A DNA stretch of 10,431 bases from Cyclobacteriaceae bacterium. Its GTDB lineage: Bacteria > Bacteroidota > Bacteroidia > Cytophagales > Cyclobacteriaceae. Below are positions 1 to 6,819 of the stretch, piece after piece. The number at the start of each line of letters is the position of its first letter. Positions within the stretch are counted from its first letter, which is position 1. The stretch covers positions 1 through 10,431 of the forward strand of contig JABFSY010000067.1 of the NCBI GenBank assembly GCA_013140395.1, given 5' to 3'. A model generated the notes under the pieces. That model was not told the origin of the DNA. It made no database searches and was given only the letters and a program-made list of their open reading frames with translations. The position numbers were made by a program, and so were the translations under genes.

Positions 1-547
1 CTAGTTCCGCCACCCATCGATCCTGATAACGTGTGGCGTGAGAATACCATTTGTTGTCCCAACTATTACTAAATGAACCATCGCCATCCTGCCCTCCATT
101 AGAAATAATTCCCTCAGACTGGACCCCGTAAGGTGTAATCGTAAAAAAAAATCCATTGGTATAGTCATTAAATGGATCCAAAAAAATACCTATGTTATCA
201 TTCCTGTTCCAGTCAACATCTCGTCTTAACGATTGCACTATGTCCGGTTTACTATCATCATAACAGACGAATGACACGTATAGAAAATGATCATCAAAGG
301 TCATCCTCGCCTCCGACTGAAAGGTGGGTGGTAACGAATCTACCGGGTAGTTCAAGTAGAAATTCTTGGCTACATCTGCGGTAAGCCACGCAGGCTCATC
401 TAGCTTACCATCTAAAACAATTGGTTTACCGGCTTTTGCGATCGGAAGACCTGTGCCCGGTTTATTTTTGGGCTGAGCCAAGGACGGTATCGGCAACAAC
501 ACCACACCCAAAAAGCTAACAAGAAAGAAATATAATACGCAGCGCAT
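1..547 (-). CDS. CBM9/DUF5916-like exported protein, N-terminal part (cut by window edge)
   Basis: The open frame runs from an ATG at 547 off the left edge, giving 182 residues without a stop. Residues 1-25 look like a Sec signal peptide: a hydrophobic core, then PSLAQ. From about residue 42 the pattern matches the CBM9-like N-terminal domain of DUF5916 proteins: LDGKLDEPAW (46-54 region), FDDHFLYVSFVCYD, RRD, the NDNIGIFLDPFNDYTNGFFF stretch (117-136), TPYGVQSEG, and WDNKWYSHATRYQDRWVAEL. In that family the domain is followed by a long C-terminal region predicted to be an outer-membrane barrel, which would lie outside the window. The role is unknown; cell-surface carbohydrate binding is a family-level guess. 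A TAATTTTG element at 559-566 (minus) resembles a -7 box but would leave a leader of only about ten bases. The gene is 174 bases downstream of the AraC gene on the same strand. Confident on family, not on function. Confidence 0.82.
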   Translation of the reverse strand, partial: MRCVLYFFLVSFLGVVLLPIPSLAQPKNKPGTGLPIAKAGKPIVLDGKLDEPAWLTADVAKNFYLNYPVDSLPPTFQSEARMTFDDHFLYVSFVCYDDSKPDIVQSLRRDVDWNRNDNIGIFLDPFNDYTNGFFFTITPYGVQSEGIISNGGQDGDGSFSNSWDNKWYSHATRYQDRWVAEL

Positions 548-721
548 GAAAAAGGGACCAAAATTAGCAATTCTAATTCAAGTTGTGATGACCGCTTGTG
601 TAAACGGCCTTCATAAAGCAGTGTTGCTGCCATCGCTGTTAACGGAGTGTTAATGGAATTCACCATTTTAAACACGCGAACTTTCTTCAGCAGTATCCGG
701 TCGATAATCTTAGATTTTCTT

Positions 722-1606
722 CTACACGGCAACGCCTCTGGCGAAGCCCACCGTCTCCCGATACAATTGAGGAGAAACATCAGCATTCGTTTTAAAGAAA
801 CGGCTGAAGTAATGTTCGTCTTCATAACCCAACTCGCCAGCAATTTCTTTAACGGGTTTGTTGGTTAAATACAATTCGCGCTTGGCCTCAATAATAATAC
901 GCTCGGAGATCAGGTCAGTCAAGGTTTTATTAAAATGCGCCTTAGTGATTTTTGCCAATGCTTTTGGAGTGATGTTCAGCAAATCGGCATAGTTGCTGGC
1001 AGAATGCTTGGTACGGAAATGTTGCTCGATGGCATCTTTTAAATTTTGAAGGATGAATGGCTCTTTGTTGCTAGCCGTTGCTTTTTGCGCTTCGTGTTGT
1101 TGCTGCGCTTTTAAGCGAGACGCGGTAATCAAAAATATTTTCAAATAGGAGATGAGTAGTTCATATTGTGCCAAAGCCGGATTTTGCATTTCGGTTTTGA
1201 TTTGGTCGAGGACCATTTTCAACGTGGCTTCTGAACTTGCATCAATTGCCGTAATAGGCGGATTGTAAATATTATTGAACAGAATGCCATTGCACGAAAC
1301 TTCTTTGTGATGCTTAAGAATACAAAAGAATTCCGGATGAAAGTGAATGGCAACCCCTTTGACATTTTTTGCCTTTGAAATCATGAAGGGCTGGTAAGGA
1401 GAAAAGGCCAGCAACGAATTCTTCCCAAATTTGTATTCCGAAAAGTCTGCTTTCAATTCTCCGCTTCCTTCCATTACCCATATGAGGGAAAAATAATTGT
1501 GTCGTTGAATATGATCGAAGCTGCTGTGGTCTTCAAATGCAGCCAGCTTAAAACCCAGGTTTCCGTTTTGGGGATTGACTAAGGTAAAAATAGATTGGTT
1601 AAGCAT
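722..1606 (-). CDS. AraC-family transcriptional regulator (cupin plus AraC helix-turn-helix)
   Basis: The product has 294 residues. The N-terminal third (about 18-100) fits an AraC-type cupin sensor: a YFSLIWVMEGSGEL strand pair, then LLAFSPYQPFMIS and GVAIHFHPEFF. The C-terminal 100 residues hold the double helix-turn-helix. The first is ASNYADLLNITPKALAKITK (203-222); the second and most conserved is PVKEIAGELGYEDEHYFSRF (251-270), followed by FKTNADVSPQLYRE. It is a DNA-binding activator or repressor responding to an unknown small molecule. The start at 1606 keeps the full cupin domain; the preceding leader is short, with an AAACTTTG -7-like box a few bases upstream. It lies downstream of the ketosynthase operon on the same strand, separated by a hairpin-rich repeat, so it probably has its own promoter. 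It is a candidate regulator of the paired operators at 4141-4207 and 10246-10312, but nothing here proves it. Confidence 0.93.
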   Translation of the reverse strand: MLNQSIFTLVNPQNGNLGFKLAAFEDHSSFDHIQRHNYFSLIWVMEGSGELKADFSEYKFGKNSLLAFSPYQPFMISKAKNVKGVAIHFHPEFFCILKHHKEVSCNGILFNNIYNPPITAIDASSEATLKMVLDQIKTEMQNPALAQYELLISYLKIFLITASRLKAQQQHEAQKATASNKEPFILQNLKDAIEQHFRTKHSASNYADLLNITPKALAKITKAHFNKTLTDLISERIIIEAKRELYLTNKPVKEIAGELGYEDEHYFSRFFKTNADVSPQLYRETVGFARGVAV

Positions 1607-1633
1607 AACTCAAAGTTTTTTTGTGACTCAATT

Positions 1634-1766
1634 TGCGTTAGAGATGTAAGCGCCCACCTGACCGGACGGGCAGGAAAATCCCACGCGCTTCGCGTGGATT
1701 GCAGTGTAAAGCTCCGCTCTGCGAGAGCCCTCGTATAATCTGGGCCCGACCCGCAGGGGAACGCCC
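1634..1766 (-). repeat. GC-rich, hairpin-rich intergenic repeat element after the ketosynthase gene
   Basis: Read on the minus strand the element starts with GGGCGTTCCCCTGCGGGTCG directly after the ketosynthase stop codon and ends with ACATCTCTAACGCA. It is clearly richer in GC than its surroundings. It contains several stems: CCACGCG-CTT-CGCGTGG (1681-1697), GCTCT-GCG-AGAGC (1716-1728), a CCC-TGC-GGG turn near 1750, and GCCC...GGGC near 1652-1671. The GGGCGT...CGGGTCGGGC opening and the C..TAACGCA ending resemble an interspersed intergenic repeat I recall from many Bacteroidota genomes, where it commonly sits just after stop codons. That identification is from memory. No second copy is visible in this window. 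It may also act as the operon's transcription terminator. Confidence 0.6.
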
Positions 1767-1767
1767 T

Positions 1768-3024
1768 TTATCGTTTATATTTTTTAAAGATAGTAGTCGC
1801 AATGTGTCCACCAAAGCCAAAGGTATTGTTTACTGCGTAGTTAATATTTTTCGATTGCGCTGTGTGCAATGTAAGATTAAACTTATCGGCAAATGCCGGC
1901 TCCACTTCATCGGTATTGATGGTGGGGGGAATCATGTTTTGCTCGATGGCTTTGATGCACACGATCGCTTCGATAGCACCTGCAGCACCCAACAAATGAC
2001 CAGTCATTGATTTGGTGGCGCTGATGTTCAAGTCTTTTCGTTCACCGAACACGCGCACAATGGCTTTCAATTCGCTTTCATCGCCCATTGGCGTTGAGGT
2101 GGCATGCGCATTCACATAGTCTATTTGATCAGCTGTGATTTCTGCATCTTCCAATGCATCCAACATGCCTAAGTAAGCCCCTTCGCCATCGGGGTGTGTG
2201 CCGGTGAGGTGATAGGCATCAGCCGCCATGCCTGTGCCCACGATCTCAGCAATGATGGGTGCGCCACGTTGGATAGCAGATTCTAAACTTTCTAAAATCA
2301 ATGCTCCGGCTCCCTCGCCCATCACGAAGCCATCGCGCTTCACATCAAACGGACGCGAAGCTGCTTGTGGATTTTCGTTGAAGGTTGACAACGCCTTTGA
2401 CGAGTTGAATCCGCCCATACCACTCTCGTTGATAGGTGCTTCTGAACCACCCGTGATAATCATATCCGCTTTGCCCAAGCGAATGTAATTGCACGCATCG
2501 ATGATGGCGTTGTTGGAAGACGCACAAGCCGAAATAGTAGAGAAGTTGAGTCCACGCAATCCATGACGGATCGAAACAACACCTGACGGAATATCAGCTA
2601 TAATTTTTGGGATGAAGTAGGGATTGAAGCGAGGCATTTTTTTTCCATTCACAAATTCTTCTACCTGATCTTGAAACGTGAGGATGCCTCCATTGCCTGA
2701 ACCCCAGATGACACCAATCTTATTTTTATTTAACTTTTCGAAATCAATGCGGGCGGATTTGATGGCTTCGTCTGAAGCGGCCACGGCATACTGTGTAAAC
2801 AAATCATATTTGCGTGCTTCGTTTTTTTCAAAATACTGACTGGCGTTGAAGTTCTTTACTTCGGCTGCAAACTTGGTTTTAAAATGGGTAGTATCGAACT
2901 TGGTAATTAAACCCACTCCACTTTTACCGGCCACCAGGTTTGCCCACAATTCGTCAGTAGAATTGCCCAATGGCGTAATGGCACCCAACCCTGTTACTAC
3001 TACTCTTTTTAGTTCTTTAATCAT
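1768..3024 (-). CDS. Beta-ketoacyl-[acyl-carrier-protein] synthase II (FabF-like)
   Basis: The product has 418 residues, the usual FabF length, with the full thiolase-fold condensing enzyme pattern. It opens with KRVVVTGLGAITPLGNS. The active-site cysteine is C167 in SACASSNNAI, the catalytic histidines are H307 (NAHATSTPMGD) and H343 (TGHLLGAAGA), and the supporting lysine is K338. The glycine-rich tail NNTFGFGGHIAT is intact. It should condense malonyl-ACP with acyl-ACP in the cytoplasm. The ATG at 3024 (MIKELKRVVV) is preferred to an in-frame upstream ATG at 3057, because family members begin just before the first strand and the extra residues are low-complexity hydrophobic. It is the last gene of a minus-strand operon, 35 bases after the DUF1348 gene. 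No acpP or other fab gene is adjacent, so it may be a paralogue with a specialised substrate rather than the housekeeping copy. Confidence 0.93.
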   Translation of the reverse strand: MIKELKRVVVTGLGAITPLGNSTDELWANLVAGKSGVGLITKFDTTHFKTKFAAEVKNFNASQYFEKNEARKYDLFTQYAVAASDEAIKSARIDFEKLNKNKIGVIWGSGNGGILTFQDQVEEFVNGKKMPRFNPYFIPKIIADIPSGVVSIRHGLRGLNFSTISACASSNNAIIDACNYIRLGKADMIITGGSEAPINESGMGGFNSSKALSTFNENPQAASRPFDVKRDGFVMGEGAGALILESLESAIQRGAPIIAEIVGTGMAADAYHLTGTHPDGEGAYLGMLDALEDAEITADQIDYVNAHATSTPMGDESELKAIVRVFGERKDLNISATKSMTGHLLGAAGAIEAIVCIKAIEQNMIPPTINTDEVEPAFADKFNLTLHTAQSKNINYAVNNTFGFGGHIATTIFKKYKR

Positions 3025-3059
3025 ATTGACTATTAGAATGATCAAACCCAACAACAATG

Positions 3060-3476
3060 TTAGTGCAATCTTCGTTCCCTCTCAGTAATTTCCAAATCGT
3101 TGATGCTGGCATAGCGCCTGGCCATGTAACCGTTTTCATCGAACTCCCAATTTTCATTTCCATAGGCACGAAACCATTTACCTTCCGCATTTTGGTATTC
3201 GTATTCAAAGCGCACTGCAATTCGATTATCCGTATGCGCCCAATATTCTTTCTTGAGTTTGTAGTTTAATTCGCGTTTCCATTTGTCGGCAAGAAATGGT
3301 ACAATTTCCTCACGGCCCGTTACAAACACATTTCTATTGCGCCATTCGCTATTGATGGTATATGCTTTCGAAACCCGCACCGGGTCTTTACTATTCCAGG
3401 CGTCTTCTGCCATCTGAATTTTTTGCCGGGCTGTTTCTACGGTAAATGGTGGCAAGGGCAATCTTTTTTCTTCCAT
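3060..3476 (-). CDS. DUF1348 / SnoaL-like (NTF2-fold) protein
   Basis: The product has 138 residues covering a complete DUF1348 domain, a member of the NTF2-like superfamily. Recognisable blocks are [19 protein letters not shown] (helix 1), [20 protein letters not shown] (43-62), the KW.RELNYKL strand, [11 protein letters not shown], and [21 protein letters not shown] (105-125) leading to an INDLEI end. Proteins of this group form an alpha+beta cone with a pocket. Some SnoaL relatives are enzymes, but DUF1348 has no assigned reaction that I know of. It starts two bases after the stop codon of the thioredoxin-like gene and is followed 35 bases later by the FabF-like gene, so it is almost certainly co-transcribed with both. 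No signal peptide is seen, so it should be cytoplasmic. Confidence 0.9.
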   Translation of the reverse strand: MEEKRLPLPPFTVETARQKIQMAEDAWNSKDPVRVSKAYTINSEWRNRNVFVTGREEIVPFLADKWKRELNYKLKKEYWAHTDNRIAVRFEYEYQNAEGKWFRAYGNENWEFDENGYMARRYASINDLEITERERRLH

Positions 3477-3478
3477 GA

Positions 3479-4120
3479 CTAATTCGTTTTATTAAAACAA
3501 TCTGGACAAAATATACTGGCGCGGTGGATTAGTTTTGCGATTTCTGATTCCAATGCTTGTTGCTTATTCTGTGCATACCATTTGTGCAATTCGATAGAAT
3601 ATGTAGCAGCCGTTGCAGGATTGGACTTCAATTCTTTCACCAATTTTTGAGCTTCGGTGGGACGTGACCCCCAAATGCCCGTTACATTGAGGTGCGCATC
3701 CAACTGAATGAGTTTAGGTATCGAACGGCTTTCAACGGTAAGGTAAGCGTCCATCAGTTCAGGATTTTCATCGCGGTAGACCAATTTCATTTCAATCATT
3801 CCATGAGATAACTCGGCTACTTTATGAAAGGCGGGTAACGTTTGCGCGGCATCGCCACACCAATGCTCGGTTATAACCAGCCAATGGGTCTTGTGTGTTA
3901 ACTTTTTAACTTGTTGTGCCAACGTTTCATTCACTGTATAGGTTTTTTCTACTCGGCTCATGCGATGCTGATTCAGGTTGATGTATTCTTTTATTTGGGG
4001 ATCAGCATTGTATAGTAAATCTTCTGCCATCTGGCGTTTGTACTTATCATACCCGATGCCCTTTTGAAGATAGGATTGGTAATCTGATTTCCTAAGCGTT
4101 TTGATTTCTGTTGCAGTCAT
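3479..4120 (-). CDS. Thioredoxin-fold family protein with a single active-site cysteine
   Basis: The product has 213 residues and no signal peptide. A helical N-terminus (1-75) precedes a thioredoxin-like domain. Strand [20 protein letters not shown] carries the active-site position, but reads W-C-G-D-A-A instead of CxxC, so C88 stands alone. [20 protein letters not shown] is the next strand and helix, and [11 protein letters not shown] supplies the cis-proline (P135). The pattern fits the Thioredoxin_9 type family common in Bacteroidota. A second cysteine pair, CPDC (C205 and C208), sits a few residues from the C-terminus and could bind metal or act with C88. It is the first gene of the operon with DUF1348 (2-base gap) and the FabF-like gene. 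A purine-rich AGGAG at 4123-4127 lies just before the ATG. A small hairpin (4125-4139) overlaps it at the probable 5' end of the transcript. Confidence 0.88.
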   Translation of the reverse strand: MTATEIKTLRKSDYQSYLQKGIGYDKYKRQMAEDLLYNADPQIKEYINLNQHRMSRVEKTYTVNETLAQQVKKLTHKTHWLVITEHWCGDAAQTLPAFHKVAELSHGMIEMKLVYRDENPELMDAYLTVESRSIPKLIQLDAHLNVTGIWGSRPTEAQKLVKELKSNPATAATYSIELHKWYAQNKQQALESEIAKLIHRASIFCPDCFNKTN

Positions 4121-4140
4121 AGCTCCTCATGTTTTGAGGG

Positions 4141-4207
4141 TACAAAGGTGCTAGTATAGCTATTCCCAAGAAATGGAGGATTGTCGCAATAAGGTGGACG
4201 ATTTTTC
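4141..4207 (-). promoter_or_regulatory. Promoter and putative AraC-type operator of the thioredoxin operon
   Basis: On the minus strand CACCTTTGTA (4141-4150) contains a near-consensus Bacteroidota -7 box (CACCTTTG against TAnnTTTG). Exactly 20 bases upstream is ATCCTCCATTT (4171-4181). A second TCCA half-site (4195-4198) lies 21 bases above the TCCA at 4174-4177. The same three elements with the same spacing occur at 10246-10312. Direct half-sites 21 bp apart, with the inner one overlapping the -35 region, is the classical AraC-type activator arrangement. The region is also the divergent promoter area of the Crp/Fnr-like gene. Confidence 0.6.
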
Positions 4208-4281
4208 AGGTAAAAAAGTGGATTTTTAAGTAGTTTTAGGTGGTATTAGAAAGCTTGCCCAATCAAAGACAACCATTCTTA

Positions 4282-4851
4282 ATGAACGATCTGATCCTTC
4301 AATTCATTCGGCAATATTCACTTGGGGTTACGATTAGTGAAGGAACTATTGGCGAGTTAATGAAGCACCTGTCAATCTCAAAGCACGCTAAAAATCATGT
4401 TTTACTGCAAGAGAATCAACGGCATGACTTTGCCTACTTCGTTATCAAAGGAGCTGCGAGAAGTTATTATTTGAAAGATGGTACCGAGGTAAACACCTGG
4501 TTTGCTTTTGAGAATGATTTGATAGGGTCTTTGAATACCTATCGTGATTTGCCTTTACGTGAAACGGTAGAATTGTTGGAAGAAGCCACTTTGATTTCTA
4601 TCAACTTGAAAACCGTGAAGCCCTTGATTCACTCTAACCTTCAGATCAGTAATTTTAGTGGCGCGGTAATCGAAGAGTACGCCCAATTTTTGGAGGATCG
4701 GATTTTTTATACACAGTTTATGAGTTCGAAGGAACGGTATGAACTTTTATTGAAGCATGAGCCAATGGCACTCCAGCGGATACCCCTCACATATATCGCT
4801 TCCTATCTGGGCATTTCCCGAGAAACGTTGAGTCGGCTAAGGGCTAAGTGA
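4282..4851 (+). CDS. Crp/Fnr-family transcriptional regulator
   Basis: The product has 189 residues from the ATG at 4282, the typical size of the short Bacteroidota Crp-like regulators. Residues about 35-115 form the cyclic-nucleotide-binding-like beta roll (NHVLLQENQRHDFAYFVIKG, ARSYYLKDGTEVNTWF, ENDLIGSL, ELLEEATLISI). A dimerisation helix follows, and the C-terminus is a winged helix ending in LTYIASYLGISRETLSRLRAK (169-189), with the recognition helix SRETLSRLR. The glycine-glutamate-arginine cAMP pocket of E. coli Crp is not evident, so the ligand is unknown. A GTG at 4240 would add 14 residues, but it overlaps a TAGTTTTA -7-like box at 4231-4238, so the ATG is favoured. It is divergent from the thioredoxin operon and lies 65 bases upstream of the amine oxidase-like gene, which it may control. 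Confidence 0.92.
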   Translation: MNDLILQFIRQYSLGVTISEGTIGELMKHLSISKHAKNHVLLQENQRHDFAYFVIKGAARSYYLKDGTEVNTWFAFENDLIGSLNTYRDLPLRETVELLEEATLISINLKTVKPLIHSNLQISNFSGAVIEEYAQFLEDRIFYTQFMSSKERYELLLKHEPMALQRIPLTYIASYLGISRETLSRLRAK

Positions 4852-4852
4852 T

Positions 4853-4870
4853 TTTGTGACATTTGTCAAA
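4853..4870. promoter_or_regulatory. Palindromic operator, probable Crp/Fnr-type site
   Basis: The sequence TTTGTGACATTTGTCAAA contains a perfect inverted repeat, TGACA-TT-TGTCA (4857-4868). It begins one base after the stop codon of the Crp/Fnr-like gene. A candidate -7 box, AACCTTTG (4892-4899), for the flavoprotein gene lies 23 bases further on. A symmetric site upstream of the -33 region fits an activator dimer of the Crp/Fnr kind. That the neighbouring regulator binds here is inference from position and symmetry. Confidence 0.45.
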
Positions 4871-4916
4871 TGAATGCAAACAGCTGCTTTCAACCTTTGC
4901 ATAAACATTGGATGTT

Positions 4917-6341
4917 ATGCAAAGAAAGGAATTCCTCAAACTCACTGCCCTCGGGCTGGCTTCATTGCCCTTTTATTCTTTTACAAAAAACAATGAAGAT
5001 GAACTACATGACGTAGTCATTGTCGGTGCCGGTCTCAGCGGCCTTACCGCTGCCAGGCGTTTAACCAAAGCCAATAAAAAAATTCTGGTGCTCGAAGCAC
5101 AAGACAGAGTGGGCGGCCGCACATGGTCGCAACCCATCGGTGAAAACGATTTTATGGATGTTGGTGGGCAATGGATTGGAAAGGGACACGACAGCATGTA
5201 TCGACTGGTAGCCGAAGCCGGATTAAAAACATTCCCCACGTACACCAACGGCAAAAGCATTCTAAGAAAGAATTCTGAAAACAAGATATATAGTGGAGAT
5301 ACACCACCGCTCGGACTCTTTGCTTTGCTCGCTACGCAAAAGGCTATGAACCGATTAGATAACGCATCTTCGGCACTTTCTCTGGAATCACCCTGGCAGG
5401 CCCCGAATGCAATACCACTGGATAATATTAGTATCGGTAGTTGGATTGATGAGACTATCACCAACAAAAATGCTAGAACGCTCATTAAGCGAATGGCAGA
5501 AGGAGAGCTCTGCCAATCGGTAGAAAATGTTTCAGCATTGCAGGCATTTGCGGCCGCTAACGCCACGGGGTCTTTCAAGCAAGCAGAAAAAGTGGAAGAT
5601 GGTGCGTTACGCGATCGAATTTTGGGTGGCGCCCAAGGAGTGAGTCACTTCCTTCATCGTCAACTAAAAGATGTCGTAAAACTGAATTGCCCAGTATCGT
5701 TCGTAAAGCAACTAGAGCATTATCTTTTAATCGGAAATGAAAGTTTTTCTGTTCGCGCGAAAAAAGTAATCATCACCGCCCCGCTGCCCGTAGTGAAGAG
5801 AATCCATTTTACTCCAGCGTTGCCAAAAGAAAAACAAATACTGATCGACTCGATGGAGATGGGCACGGTCATCAAATGTCATGCGGTATATGCCAAACCC
5901 TTTTGGCGAGCGCAAGGGTTGAACGGCTCAGGCACATGCCTCGATGAAGTGGTGGAGCTTACGGTGGATAATTCGGTTCCAAGTTCAGAAAAGGGAATAA
6001 TTACTTCGTTGATTCATGTCGATCGCGCCAAGAACTTGCTGAAATTATCTGATCAGGAGCGAAAACAAGTTTTGTTAAATGCCTATGCCGATTTATTTGG
6101 CGAGCAGGCACTTCATCCGTTGCTGTATCACGACTATTCGTTTACCAACAACCCATGGATTGGCGGGGCTTACTCTGGCTTTTTCAAAAAGGGAATCTTC
6201 TCACGATACGGAGAACACATTGCCAAACCCTACGGCAACATTCATTGGGCGGGCACAGAGACTTCTAGTTTGTTTAAAGGGTTTATGGAAGGAGCCGTGT
6301 TATCGGGCGAAAGGGTGGCGATGGAGCTATTAGCTTCGTAA
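4917..6341 (+). CDS. FAD-dependent amine oxidase-family protein (flavin monoamine oxidase-like)
   Basis: The product has 474 residues from the ATG at 4917. The N-terminus, QRKEFLKLTALGLASLPFYS, resembles a Tat signal of the R(R/K)xFLK type with lysine for the second arginine. Export is therefore likely but not certain. The FAD-binding Rossmann motif VVIVGAGLSGLTAARRL (GxGxxG at 37-42) is followed by the ribose-binding glutamate E60, GGRT (66-69) and DVGGQWIG. The C-terminus has the flavin-contacting block HWAGTETSSLFKGFMEGAVL typical of monoamine oxidases. No cysteine precedes this block where MAO attaches flavin covalently, so FAD is probably bound non-covalently. The substrate cannot be read; amines or amino acids are expected for the family. 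An upstream in-frame TTG at 4908 is rejected as too close to the probable transcription start. The gene follows the Crp/Fnr-like gene after 65 bases and a palindromic operator. Confidence 0.92.
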   Translation: MQRKEFLKLTALGLASLPFYSFTKNNEDELHDVVIVGAGLSGLTAARRLTKANKKILVLEAQDRVGGRTWSQPIGENDFMDVGGQWIGKGHDSMYRLVAEAGLKTFPTYTNGKSILRKNSENKIYSGDTPPLGLFALLATQKAMNRLDNASSALSLESPWQAPNAIPLDNISIGSWIDETITNKNARTLIKRMAEGELCQSVENVSALQAFAAANATGSFKQAEKVEDGALRDRILGGAQGVSHFLHRQLKDVVKLNCPVSFVKQLEHYLLIGNESFSVRAKKVIITAPLPVVKRIHFTPALPKEKQILIDSMEMGTVIKCHAVYAKPFWRAQGLNGSGTCLDEVVELTVDNSVPSSEKGIITSLIHVDRAKNLLKLSDQERKQVLLNAYADLFGEQALHPLLYHDYSFTNNPWIGGAYSGFFKKGIFSRYGEHIAKPYGNIHWAGTETSSLFKGFMEGAVLSGERVAMELLAS

Positions 6342-6385
6342 CTCCATATAACTTCGTTCCCTAATTTTTACCTACTTTATATCAA

Positions 6386-6756
6386 GGCGAACTATCTCCA
6401 ATAAAATATTCCTGTTGATTTTTCGAAGTAACTTATTGTCGATTACTTCTTTCATCCTAATTGGAAGAAATTTTTTATCAGTACGGGGGTCGAATGTCCA
6501 AGCGGAAATTTGGGTCACGAAAAGATTAGTTCTACCAGCAATTACAATGGCGTATTGTGGACTGCCGATGTGGTTACGTATGGAAGGTCCATAAAAACAT
6601 CTACCTCGCGCCTCATGTCACCTTCACACCCATGTGGCTGGAGATGGTCAGGCAACGGCAGGCAGCTTTACGCAGTCCATCCCATCGTTCCAGCCTGAGT
6701 GAGGATTGAGGTTGGGGTGGCTTTCCAATCAACGATCGCACAAGGATCGGACTTAA
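6386..6756 (+). pseudogene. Frameshifted remnant of an outer-membrane beta-barrel protein
   Basis: No intact gene fits this stretch, but consecutive plus-strand frames give barrel-like peptides in order. One frame (6432-6566) reads VDYFFHPNWKKFFISTGVE, then SSTSNYNGVLWTA. A second (6572-6625) reads GYVWKVHKNIYLAPHVTF. A third (6625-6753) reads VAGDGQATAGSF, IPSFQPE, an in-frame TGA, then GLRLGWLS. The series of alternating aromatic strands ending in a PE..L.LGW final strand is characteristic of small Bacteroidota outer-membrane proteins. The frame changes fall near 6565 and 6625. No start codon or signal peptide is found, so the 5' part is missing; a possible older fragment (ELSPIKYS) precedes from about 6386. 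The copy appears dead, and the 6342-6819 gap contains nothing else recognisable. Confidence 0.55.
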
Positions 6757-6819
6757 GTCAATACTTTCTTGCTTACTACCATCCATTTAACGTTATTTCA
6801 TATCAGCTAAAATGATTTT

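Noticed and set aside
548..721. Possible terminator or regulatory RNA between the AraC and DUF5916-like genes.
   Set aside because: Only weak 4-5 bp stems and short GTTAA direct repeats are visible, with no T-run or conserved structure to support a call.
412..843. A 143-residue minus-strand open frame spanning the gap between the AraC gene and the DUF5916-like gene.
   Set aside because: It overlaps the C-terminal part of the AraC gene and the signal peptide region of the next gene in another frame, and resembles no family.
3025..3057. An 11-residue N-terminal extension of the ketosynthase from ATG 3057.
   Set aside because: It would overlap the end of the preceding gene's spacer with a low-complexity hydrophobic leader not expected in FabF; ATG 3024 gives the standard start.
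4240..4281. A GTG start for the Crp/Fnr-like gene, adding 14 residues.
   Set aside because: The codon sits almost on top of a -7-like box (4231-4238), and the ATG at 4282 gives the usual family N-terminus.
6372..6617. An 82-codon minus-strand open frame that reads like a protein (AIVIAGRTNLFVTQISAWTF and onward).
   Set aside because: It has no good start codon at its front, and it lies exactly antisense in codon register to the beta-barrel remnant, which explains its protein-like look.
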